Assembly (NCBI GenBank): GCA_003527225.1
Contig: DPXQ01000104.1
Coordinates: 62,001 to 126,000 of the forward strand
Source: Rhizobium sp.
GTDB taxonomy: Bacteria > Pseudomonadota > Alphaproteobacteria > Rhizobiales > Rhizobiaceae
Reading direction: 5' to 3'
Length of the DNA: 64,000 nt
A program made the position numbers and the translations under genes. Shown here one piece after another: positions 56,622 to 64,000 of the stretch. Under the pieces are notes generated by a model that worked only from the letters and a program-made list of their open reading frames with translations, was not told the origin of the DNA and ran no database searches. The number at the start of each line of letters is the position of its first letter. The first letter of the stretch is position 1.

Positions 56622-58508
56622 TCAGCGAACCATGACCTGTTCGGCGAGTGTCCGGTTGATGGTAACGCCGTATTCTGTCTGCAGGCGGTTGACCATCTGA
56701 TCGAGGATGTCGTCGCCCGAGGCTTTGGCAAGCGCCGTGATCTGGGCATCGTCATTGCCGAGAACGTTGGTTGTCGGCTGGTCGTTGACTTCGGTGACCT
56801 TCAGGAGGATCTGGCTTTGCGGATCGGCGCCCGGCGCCGCGCCGACAGTGCCCAGGGGGCCGCCGAATGCGGCTGCCACTGCCGCCGGCCCCAGAACGGG
56901 ATCGTCGGTTGCCCGACGGATGCCGGACTTGCTCTCGACTGCAATTCCGAGTTCCGAGGCGATCGCGGCAAGCGTCTCGCCGTTTGTGACGCGTTCCTTC
57001 AGGCTTTCGGCCTTGACGCCAAGGGCGATTTTCTGCTGTTCGGCGGTCCAGTCCGCTACGGCCTTCTCGCGAACCTCGTCAAGCGTGCGGTCGCGTTCGG
57101 GCGTGATGCCGTTGACCTCGAACCAGATATAGCCGTCGCTACCGATACTGATGGGAAGCGCTTCGACGCCGATGTCGGTCTGGAAAACCTCCGCGATCAG
57201 TTGATCGCGGCTGGGGACGGAGACTTCTGCCTCGGACATGTCCCGTCCGCGCCGGTCGACGGACTTCACGGAGACCGCAGTGAGCTTCAATTCCTTCGCC
57301 GCTTCCTCCAGGGACGAGCCGGAGGCGCGAAGATCCTCGAACTGGTCGTGCACACTTGTGATGTCTTCCTGGGCGGCCGCCTCTGCGAGCGCCTTGCGGA
57401 TCTCGTCCTTGACCTCGTCGAACGTCCGTGTGCGGCCTTCCTTGATATTCGTGACACGCAGGATGACCGGGCCGAATGTTCCGTCGACCACCGGTGTTGT
57501 GCCGCCCTCTTTCGTGACAGCGAAGGCCGCATCGGCCAAAACGGGGTCGGGCATCCGTTCGCGGGTGAAGTCGCCGAGCAGAACGTCGGTCGCGGTCTTG
57601 CCCTGGTCGGCGACCAACTGGTCGAAAGGAGTTCCCGATTCCAGTTCGGCGGCGGCCGCGTCGGCCATCTCACGGGTCTCGAAGGTCAACTGCTCGATCG
57701 TGCGGGAGCTCGGAATCTCGTAGCTCTTCTTGCGGCTCTCATAGTCCGCGCGCATCGCCTCTTCGGAGATGGACGCGACGTCGGCGATATCGGACGTCTC
57801 CAGTTTGACATAGGTGAAGTCGCGGAACTCGGGCGCGCGGTACCGACTCTTGACCGTTTCGAACCAGGAGCTGAGGGCGGCCTCTTCCGGCGCCTTGATC
57901 GGTTCTATATTGGTGTTGGTCAGCAACAGGTAATCGATCGCGCGGCTCTGGTTGCCATAGGCCTTGAGGGCGTCGACCAGCGTCTTCGGCGGCTCGAATC
58001 CGTCCGATGTCGCCTCGACGATCTGGCTGCGGATTGCCACCTTGGAGCGTTCGAGAATGTAGTCGTCTTCGCGAAGCCCGGCATTGCGCAAGCGCGCCGT
58101 GAAGAGCTGGCGGTCGAATTGGCCCGTTTCGGTCTTGAAGGCCGGATCGTCGGCGATCAGGCTTGCCAGCCGATCTTTCGAAAGGCCTAGGTTCATGTCT
58201 TCGGAGAGTTGATCGAGCGCAGCACCCGCGGCAAGCTGAGCGAAAACCTGGTTCTCCACACCGAACGCGCGCGCCTGCTCCATTGTCAGTTTCATGCCGA
58301 AGCTGCGGCTGAGATCCGCTATCTGGCGTTGATAGGCAAAACTGAACTCGTTGGCGGAAACCTTTTGATCGCCGACTGTCACCACTGTCTGGGATGTTCC
58401 CGACATCAGCGAGGTGGAAACGCCCCAGATGCCGAAAGAAACGGCCAGAATGAGCAGTAGGAATTTCGCGACCCAGGTATGGGCGGCTTTTCTCAGAATC
58501 ACGAGCAT
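56622..58508 (-). CDS. ppiD: Periplasmic folding chaperone, peptidylprolyl isomerase D-like (SurA N-terminal)
   Basis: A 628-residue membrane-anchored chaperone. A single N-terminal transmembrane segment (residues ~14-34) precedes a SurA-N-like helical region and a parvulin domain (~residues 250-370: [20 protein letters not shown] and [14 protein letters not shown]). The remainder is helical. PpiD proteins assist exported proteins at the Sec translocon exit. Its place upstream of trpD is the same in other rhizobia. Confidence 0.92.
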   Translation of the reverse strand: MLVILRKAAHTWVAKFLLLILAVSFGIWGVSTSLMSGTSQTVVTVGDQKVSANEFSFAYQRQIADLSRSFGMKLTMEQARAFGVENQVFAQLAAGAALDQLSEDMNLGLSKDRLASLIADDPAFKTETGQFDRQLFTARLRNAGLREDDYILERSKVAIRSQIVEATSDGFEPPKTLVDALKAYGNQSRAIDYLLLTNTNIEPIKAPEEAALSSWFETVKSRYRAPEFRDFTYVKLETSDIADVASISEEAMRADYESRKKSYEIPSSRTIEQLTFETREMADAAAAELESGTPFDQLVADQGKTATDVLLGDFTRERMPDPVLADAAFAVTKEGGTTPVVDGTFGPVILRVTNIKEGRTRTFDEVKDEIRKALAEAAAQEDITSVHDQFEDLRASGSSLEEAAKELKLTAVSVKSVDRRGRDMSEAEVSVPSRDQLIAEVFQTDIGVEALPISIGSDGYIWFEVNGITPERDRTLDEVREKAVADWTAEQQKIALGVKAESLKERVTNGETLAAIASELGIAVESKSGIRRATDDPVLGPAAVAAAFGGPLGTVGAAPGADPQSQILLKVTEVNDQPTTNVLGNDDAQITALAKASGDDILDQMVNRLQTEYGVTINRTLAEQVMVR

Positions 58509-58693
58509 CGGGACGCAAACCTCATGTCAGTTCTCCGCCATTCGGCGAAGCAGATGACGTTCCTTAGAACAAACCGCCAAGGAAATGAAGGCATGATTGG
58601 CGAAAAGCAACCGACATGACACCAGCGGATGGCAGGCTCAAACGGTTGCTCGATCACGGACGAGGGGCGTAAAACCTCGACACCGCTTCATGC

Positions 58694-58736
58694 ATGACAA
58701 ATATCAATGTCCCTGCGGCTCCATGCTCCATATAGT
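58694..58736 (+). promoter_or_regulatory. FixK/FnrN-type box with class II promoter
   Basis: ATGAC-AAAT-ATCAA at 58694-58707 matches the TTGAY-N4-RTCAA consensus at 9 of 10 defined bases. A -10-like TATAGT is at 58731-58736, placing the start near 58742. The box centre (58700.5) is then at about -41.5, the position required for class II activation by FNR-family regulators. This suggests induction of the P-type ATPase gene in low oxygen. Confidence 0.65.
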
Positions 58737-58774
58737 GCATTGCAACCGCGCGGTGGCCAACTTGAGGACGGACT

Positions 58775-61423
58775 GTGACGAACAGCGATGACAAGGCAAC
58801 AATTCCCTTGATGGCGGGCTTGACCTCCACCGAAGCGGAGGCAGCACTATCGACCTTCGGGCCGAACCGGCTGCCCGTTGCCAAGCCGCCGTCCTTTGCC
58901 CGTGTGCTCCTCACGCAATTTTTGAGCCCGCTGATCTACATACTTATGGCGTCGGCAGTTCTTTCCGCTTTCCTGAGCGAAGTCACCGATGCAATGTTCA
59001 TCGCCGTCGTATTGATCATCAATGGATTGATCGGCGCGGTGCAGGAATACTCGGCCGGAAAATCGGCGGATGCACTGCGAGCGCTCGAAGAGCCGAGGGC
59101 GACGGTGATCCGGGATGGGAACCGCGCCGTCATCGACGCGACCGGACTCGTGCCGGGTGATCTGGTGCTGGTGGAATCGGGTGAGCGTATTCCGGCTGAT
59201 ATCCGTCTCGGGGCGGCCGAGGGGCTGCAATGCGACGAGGCCTCCCATACCGGCGAGTCGAAGGCGGTTTCAAAAACGGCAGGCGACATGGTGTTCGCGG
59301 GAACGATTGTCACCCGTGGCAGGGGACGCGGCGTTGTGGTGACGACGGGCATCAACACCGAACTCGGCAAGATCGCCGACGCGATCCAGCAACGCTCTAC
59401 CTCCAAGCCGCCACTGATGATTCGCATGGAGGAGTTCACCCAGCGGATTGCGATCGCGGTCGGAATCGCGATCGTCTTCCTGGTGACGGTTGGCTGGTTG
59501 CGCCAGATGCCGCTTGGCAGCCTGTTCACCATGTCGATCGGCCTTGCGGTCAGCGCCATACCAGAAGCGCTTCCGATCGCCATCTCCGTTGCCCTTGCGA
59601 TCGGCATGCGTCGCATGGCCCACGCCAACGTCATTGTCCGCAATCTGCCGGCGGTGGAATCGCTCGGTTCCTGCACGATGATCGCCACCGACAAGACCGG
59701 CACGCTGACGCTTAACGAATTGACGGTCACGGATATCAGGCTTCCCGACAACACTCATTGGCTTCTTGATGCGCACTCCGACCTGATGTCCGGCGGTATC
59801 CGCAACCACGACGGCTCGGAAGACGGCCCCAGTCCGGCCGTGCGCCGCCTGCTGGGCGTTGCCAGTCTTCCCAATGAGGGCGAAATCGCGCTCGAGGCGG
59901 AGAAATGGAAGCCTATGGGCGACACCGTGGACGTGGCACTGCTTGCAGCGGCCCACAAGGCCGGGATCAGCCAGGACCGGCTGATGGAGAGGTACCCGCT
60001 TGAGCGCCGCATCCCTTACGAACCGGAGCAGAAATATGCGGCCTCGTTCCACCAGAGCGAGAACAGCATGCATGCGTTCGTCAAGGGTGCGCCGGAGCTG
60101 CTGATGTCGATGTGCGACACCATGCAGACGAGCGACGGTCCCGTTCCCATCGATCGCGATTTTCTGCTCGGCCAGATGGATGTCATGGCTGGTCAGGGAT
60201 TGCGGGTGCTGGCCTTCGCCGAAGGCGAGATTGGGATCGCGGGTGATGGGGACTATGGTGACCACCTCCTGATCGACCTCAATTTCGTCGGCCTGGCCGG
60301 GATGCAGGATCCGATCCGGCCGGAGGCGCCGGCCGCGCTCGCCGCCTGCCGGGCGGCGGGAATCAGCGTCACGGTCATCACCGGCGACGATCCTAGGACT
60401 GCGAGTGTGATCTCCCGAGAAGCCGGCCTCCAATTCTCCGACGCGGATGTGGCGAGCGGCGAGCAGGTCACCGACGCCCTCGCCAAGGGAGAGGAAGCAC
60501 TCGACGAACTGACGCGGCATGTGCGGGTCTTTGCCCGAGTAAAGCCGGACCATAAGCTCGCGATCGTCCGCTCGCTTGCGCGCAACGGCCATTACGTCGC
60601 CGTGACCGGCGATGGTGTCAACGACGCTCCCGCGCTGAAGCACGCCCATGTGGGCGTCGCAATGGGGCAGACCGGCACCGATGTAGCGAAGGAAAGCGCG
60701 GATATCATCCTGACGGACGACAATTTCGCCTCGATCGTCGCCGGTATCCGCGAGGGTCGGGTGGCCTATAACAACATCCGCAAGGTCATCTTCATGCAAG
60801 TCTCTACCGGTGCCGCGGAGGTGCTGATCTTCCTGCTGGCAATGGTAGTCGGTACGCCAATGCCGCTGACGGCCGTGCAACTGCTGTGGCTCAATCTGGT
60901 CACGAACGGCGTCCAGGATATCGCGCTTGTGACCGAACCCGCCGAAGGCGACGAGTTGAGCCAGCCGATGCGCCGCCCCGGCGAACCGATCTTCGACCGG
61001 CTGATGCTGCGTCGGATCCTGACTGCAACCGTGATCATGGGCGGTGGCGGGTTCGCTCTTTTCCATTGGCTGCTGGCCAACGGAATGTCGCAAATGGCCG
61101 CCAGCAACCTGCTGCTCCTGCTCCTCGTGCTCTTTGAGAACTTCCAGTGCTTCAACAGTCGCTCCGAGCGTCGGTCGGTGTTCCGTCAGGCGCTGGCCTC
61201 AAATCCCTTCCTTCTTCTCGGCGTAATCGGCACCCAGGCGCTGCACATCGGAGCCATGTATGTCCCGGGACTGAACGGACTCTTGAAGATTGCGCCAATA
61301 AGTCTCAATGAATGGTTGCTTCTGCTCCTTGCCGCCTCGTCTGTGCTCGTCGTAAGCGAGGTTGACAAGTGGCTGTCTCGCCGTCGCCAAAAGGCAGATG
61401 CAAAAGCTGGAGACCGCACATAA
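58775..61423 (+). CDS. P-type cation-transporting ATPase (P2 type)
   Basis: An 882-residue membrane pump. It has TGES (HTGESKAV) in the actuator domain, the phosphorylated Asp around residue 307 in TDKTGTLT, the hinge TGDGVNDAPALKH and about ten transmembrane segments. M4 carries AIPEALP and M6 NLVTNGVQDIAL, close to the PEGLP and NLVTD motifs of Ca2+ or Na+/K+-type P2 ATPases. No heavy-metal CPC or N-terminal CxxC is present. The ion is not determined; Ca2+ is a guess from class. A FixK-like promoter precedes it. Confidence 0.88.
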   Translation: MTNSDDKATIPLMAGLTSTEAEAALSTFGPNRLPVAKPPSFARVLLTQFLSPLIYILMASAVLSAFLSEVTDAMFIAVVLIINGLIGAVQEYSAGKSADALRALEEPRATVIRDGNRAVIDATGLVPGDLVLVESGERIPADIRLGAAEGLQCDEASHTGESKAVSKTAGDMVFAGTIVTRGRGRGVVVTTGINTELGKIADAIQQRSTSKPPLMIRMEEFTQRIAIAVGIAIVFLVTVGWLRQMPLGSLFTMSIGLAVSAIPEALPIAISVALAIGMRRMAHANVIVRNLPAVESLGSCTMIATDKTGTLTLNELTVTDIRLPDNTHWLLDAHSDLMSGGIRNHDGSEDGPSPAVRRLLGVASLPNEGEIALEAEKWKPMGDTVDVALLAAAHKAGISQDRLMERYPLERRIPYEPEQKYAASFHQSENSMHAFVKGAPELLMSMCDTMQTSDGPVPIDRDFLLGQMDVMAGQGLRVLAFAEGEIGIAGDGDYGDHLLIDLNFVGLAGMQDPIRPEAPAALAACRAAGISVTVITGDDPRTASVISREAGLQFSDADVASGEQVTDALAKGEEALDELTRHVRVFARVKPDHKLAIVRSLARNGHYVAVTGDGVNDAPALKHAHVGVAMGQTGTDVAKESADIILTDDNFASIVAGIREGRVAYNNIRKVIFMQVSTGAAEVLIFLLAMVVGTPMPLTAVQLLWLNLVTNGVQDIALVTEPAEGDELSQPMRRPGEPIFDRLMLRRILTATVIMGGGGFALFHWLLANGMSQMAASNLLLLLLVLFENFQCFNSRSERRSVFRQALASNPFLLLGVIGTQALHIGAMYVPGLNGLLKIAPISLNEWLLLLLAASSVLVVSEVDKWLSRRRQKADAKAGDRT

Positions 61424-61425
61424 GA

Positions 61426-61457
61426 ACACCCGGCAAACCATGTGGCTTGCCGGGTGT
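61426..61457. terminator. Bidirectional hairpin between the P-type ATPase gene and gltA
   Basis: ACACCCGGCAA pairs perfectly with TTGCCGGGTGT (11 bp, 10-nt loop), placed between two convergent stops. T-runs are short on both sides. Confidence 0.65.
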
Positions 61458-61495
61458 ATTGAATTCACACCGTTTCCGGGTTGCGACGGTATCGA

Positions 61496-62785
61496 TTACC
61501 GCTTGGAAACCGGGACGTAATCGCGCTGCGGAGCGCCGGTGTAGAGCTGGCGCGGGCGGCCGATACGCTGCTGCGGATCCTCGATCATTTCGTTCCACTG
61601 GGCGATCCAGCCGACAGTGCGGGCCAGTGCGAAGAGAACGGTGAACATCGTGGTCGGGAAGCCGAGCGCGCGCAGCGTGATGCCGGAATAGAAGTCGACG
61701 TTCGGATAGAGCTTCTTCTCGATGAAGTAGGAATCGCTAAGCGCGATCTTCTCGAGCTCAAGCGCCACCTGCATCAGCGGATCGTCCGAGTGGCCGGTCG
61801 CTTCCAGCACTTCGTACATTGTCTTCTGCATGATCTTGGCGCGCGGGTCGTAGTTCTTGTAGACCCGGTGGCCGAAGCCCATGAGACGGAACGGATCGTT
61901 CTTGTCCTTGGCGCGGGCGATGTATTCCGGAATCCGGTCGACCGTGCCGATCTCCGTCAGCATGTTCAGTGCCGCTTCGTTCGCGCCGCCATGGGCAGGG
62001 CCCCAGAGGCAAGCGATGCCGGCCGCGATGCAGGCGAACGGATTGGCGCCCGACGAACCGGCCAGACGCACGGTCGAAGTCGATGCGTTCTGCTCGTGGT
62101 CGGCATGGAGGATGAAGATGCGGTCCATGGCGCGCGCCAGGACCGGATTGACCTTGTATTCCTCGCAAGGCACGGCAAAGCACATGTGCAGGAAGTTGGC
62201 GGCATAATCGAGATCGTTCTTCGGATAAACGAACGGCTGCCCGACATGATACTTATAGGCCATGGCCGCAATCGTCGGCATCTTGGCGATCATTCGCAGG
62301 GAAGCCACCATGCGCTGGTGCGGATCGGTGATATCGGTCGAGTCGTGGTAGAAAGCCGACAGCGCACCGACGGTTCCGACCATGACGGCCATCGGATGGG
62401 CGTCGCGACGGAAGCCCGAGAAGAACTTGCTCATCTGCTCATGCACCATGGTGTGGTGCGTGACGCGATAGTCGAAGTCCTTCTTCTGGGCGGCGGTCGG
62501 CAGTTCGCCGTAAAGCAGAAGGTAGCAGACTTCGAGGAAGTCGCCCTTTTCGGCCAATTGTTCGATCGGATAGCCACGGTGCAGCAGAACGCCTTCGTCG
62601 CCGTCGATATAGGTGATCTTGGATTCGCAGGAAGCCGTCGACGTAAAGCCAGGGTCGTAGGTGAAGGAGCCGGTGTTCTTGTAAAGGGCTCCGATGTCAA
62701 TGACACTTGGTCCAATGGTGCCTTCCTTGACAGGAAGGTCTGCCTTGTTGTCACCGAGTGTCAATGCAGCGCTTTTTTCCGTCAT
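61496..62785 (-). CDS. gltA: Citrate synthase
   Basis: A 429-residue type II (hexameric) citrate synthase catalysing entry of acetyl-CoA into the TCA cycle. Catalytic residues lie in [27 protein letters not shown] and DFYSGI; the N terminus has [19 protein letters not shown] at 62785 follows GGAGG by 6 nt. Its leader holds a small GGCGC/GCGCC hairpin (62811-62827). Confidence 0.97.
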   Translation of the reverse strand: MTEKSAALTLGDNKADLPVKEGTIGPSVIDIGALYKNTGSFTYDPGFTSTASCESKITYIDGDEGVLLHRGYPIEQLAEKGDFLEVCYLLLYGELPTAAQKKDFDYRVTHHTMVHEQMSKFFSGFRRDAHPMAVMVGTVGALSAFYHDSTDITDPHQRMVASLRMIAKMPTIAAMAYKYHVGQPFVYPKNDLDYAANFLHMCFAVPCEEYKVNPVLARAMDRIFILHADHEQNASTSTVRLAGSSGANPFACIAAGIACLWGPAHGGANEAALNMLTEIGTVDRIPEYIARAKDKNDPFRLMGFGHRVYKNYDPRAKIMQKTMYEVLEATGHSDDPLMQVALELEKIALSDSYFIEKKLYPNVDFYSGITLRALGFPTTMFTVLFALARTVGWIAQWNEMIEDPQQRIGRPRQLYTGAPQRDYVPVSKR

Positions 62786-63227
62786 GCTAATCCTCCGAAA
62801 TTGGCGGGTTGGCGCCAAAAAAGCGCCGTAGATTTAAGCGTCCCGAGTTTAGCTATATGATCCTGACGCTAATGCCAAGTTATCCAAAGGGCAAATTGTG
62901 CGCCGCGAAATCACTGCGACAAAATTTGATTGCCTCAATTGTATCGGGTGCGCGTGTGAGGCGGCAAAGCCTTTCGTTTGCACCCAAAACTTGTTAGTTT
63001 GGGTGCCCGGCTTGGCTCGTGCGGGGTGACGGAGCCATGCCGGCGTAACCTGCGGCTTGGGGGTCTCGTTGGGTGAAATAGCCGAAAGCCTTGCCGAGGC
63101 AAGGGGCACCGATGGCGCCCCCAGCCCTCCCTCTACCGTCGCCGGGCGAGCGCCTGCGAACTCGCGCCACACCCGCCGCCCCACGGAGGTTCGGGCATGG
63201 CTGCGCGATGGGCCCTACGATCTGACC
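62786..63227. other. Gap between gltA and comEC: divergent promoter region
   Basis: The gltA side carries a leader hairpin and, on the minus strand, a CTTGGC/ATAGCT pair with 17-bp spacing that could be its promoter. The comEC side (from about 63057) is an open frame continuous with comEC and may be coding if a TTG start at 63069 is used. No RNA gene was recognised here. Confidence 0.5.
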
Positions 63228-64000
63228 ATGCGGCTCGCCGGAGAGATACGCAGGGCCATCGCAAACGAGGCCTCTCACGGTCACGTCTTCCTGTTCGTGC
63301 CTGTCTGTCTCGGCGCTGGCGCCGTTACATGGTTCTCGCTCGAAGGGAATCCGTCGACGGCCGCATTGATCGTCGTCTTCTTGCTTCTTGCGATCGCTGC
63401 GATTGCAGGGCGTCACGGCATTCCGCTGCTTCGCCACGGGCTGACGGCGGCATCGCTCTTCGTTTGTGGCATGTTGCTTGCAGATTTGGAGACATGGCGC
63501 CGGCAGACGGTGACACTCGATACGCCGGTGACCACCGTGGTAAGCGGCGTCGTCGAGCGGCGCGAGGCGGGCGCACGTGGGGAGTGGCGCTATATCATGC
63601 GAGTGACGGGCACGGCGGAACCGCGCCTCAAGCGCCCGCCGGAACGCGTCTCGCTGCTGGCAAGGCCACGAGGCGAACCGCCGGGTCTTGGAGAAGCGAT
63701 TACAGGCCGCGCCCGTCTTTCACCACCCTCCGGTCCGGCCCTGCCGGGCCTCAATGATTTCGCCTTTGCAAGCTATTTCGACGGGATTGGGGCCGTTGGC
63801 TATTTTCTCGGGGCCCCTCGCAGATTGGCGGGCGGGACGGAGCCCGGAGCGTCGAGTTGGCTCGTGACAGTCGATCAGGCGCTCTTTTCGCTCCGCGACC
63901 GGATAACGTCCAGGATCCGCGCCGTGATACCGGGAGATGCCGGTGGCTTCGCCGCATCGATCATCACCGGCGATCGCCGGTCGATGTCGAAGGAAATGAC
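63228..64000 (+). CDS. comEC: ComEC/Rec2-like DNA uptake channel protein (3' end outside window)
   Basis: At least 257 residues of a protein that runs off the window. It begins with a cytoplasmic helix and hydrophobic segments (about residues 22-75: FLFVPVCLGAGAVTWFS, ALIVVFLLLAIAAIAG), followed by a DUF4131-type domain (VSGVVERREAGARGEWRY, PGLGEAITGRARLSPPSGP, FASYFDGIGAVGYF) and SIITGDRRSMS, which precedes the ComEC channel domain. This order is typical of alphaproteobacterial ComEC. The frame is open upstream to 63030, and TTG at 63069 behind GGGGG could be the true start. Confidence 0.85.
   Translation, partial: MRLAGEIRRAIANEASHGHVFLFVPVCLGAGAVTWFSLEGNPSTAALIVVFLLLAIAAIAGRHGIPLLRHGLTAASLFVCGMLLADLETWRRQTVTLDTPVTTVVSGVVERREAGARGEWRYIMRVTGTAEPRLKRPPERVSLLARPRGEPPGLGEAITGRARLSPPSGPALPGLNDFAFASYFDGIGAVGYFLGAPRRLAGGTEPGASSWLVTVDQALFSLRDRITSRIRAVIPGDAGGFAASIITGDRRSMSKEM

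Noticed and set aside
59270..61093. 607-codon open frame antisense to the P-type ATPase gene
   Set aside because: It is a shadow frame; the plus strand shows every P-type ATPase signature.
63197..63757. 186-codon plus-strand open frame at the right end
   Set aside because: It is out of frame with the comEC coding sequence, which has membrane segments and family motifs; the competing frame is Arg/Ala-rich shadow.

Overview
This is a chromosomal window from an alphaproteobacterium of the order Hyphomicrobiales, most likely a Rhizobiaceae member close to Rhizobium, Agrobacterium or Sinorhizobium. The evidence is uniformly high-GC coding sequence, an LpxI-type lipid A pathway inside the rpsB-to-lpxB cluster, an EipB (DUF1849) protein, a periplasmic transglutaminase-like cysteine protease, a DUF2336 protein, and the order ppiD-trpD-trpC-moaC-moeA. 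No rRNA, tRNA, prophage or CRISPR array was seen. The DNA is dense core genome with little sign of recent transfer, apart from one small palindromic element.

Layout. 1-6.7 kb: the 3' part of clpA, an azlCD pair, a MITE-like element, then a leftward ridA-GDPD-acetyltransferase-HIT cluster. 6.8-21 kb: eipB, then the classic translation and envelope cluster rpsB, tsf, pyrH, frr, uppS, cdsA, rseP, bamA, lpxD, fabZ, lpxA, lpxI, lpxB. It couples ribosome and nucleotide functions to isoprenoid carrier, phospholipid, outer-membrane protein and lipid A synthesis. 21-26.3 kb: a SPINDLY/OGT-like glycosyltransferase and a zinc uptake locus (znuA divergent from znuC-znuB-zur) with two candidate Zur boxes. 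26.3-31.7 kb: gamma-carbonic anhydrase-like protein, D,D-carboxypeptidase with a SPOR domain, two uncharacterised proteins, a transglutaminase-like protease and a tandem PilZ protein. The intergenic DNA here holds two candidate small RNAs.

32-39.5 kb: rhomboid protease, CBS protein, patatin-like lipase, hisI, folE, an IscU-like scaffold, yidD, a DUF2267 protein and thrS. 39.6-45 kb: poorly characterised genes including a nitroreductase/flavin-reductase pair, a CitE-like protein and a DUF2336 protein. 45-51.4 kb: parE, a secreted hydrolase, then tpiA, secG and pyrG. 51.5-58.5 kb: a leftward ppiD-trpD-trpC-moaC-moeA-anion transporter run. 58.7-64 kb: a P-type ATPase behind what looks like a FixK/FnrN-dependent promoter, convergent gltA, and the start of comEC.

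The most interesting items are the terminal-inverted-repeat element whose two ends supply the stop codons of convergent azlD and the HIT gene, the two free-standing structured RNA candidates near 30.8 and 31.8 kb, and the FixK-like box placed exactly for activation of the P-type ATPase gene. I found no clear undescribed multi-gene system.
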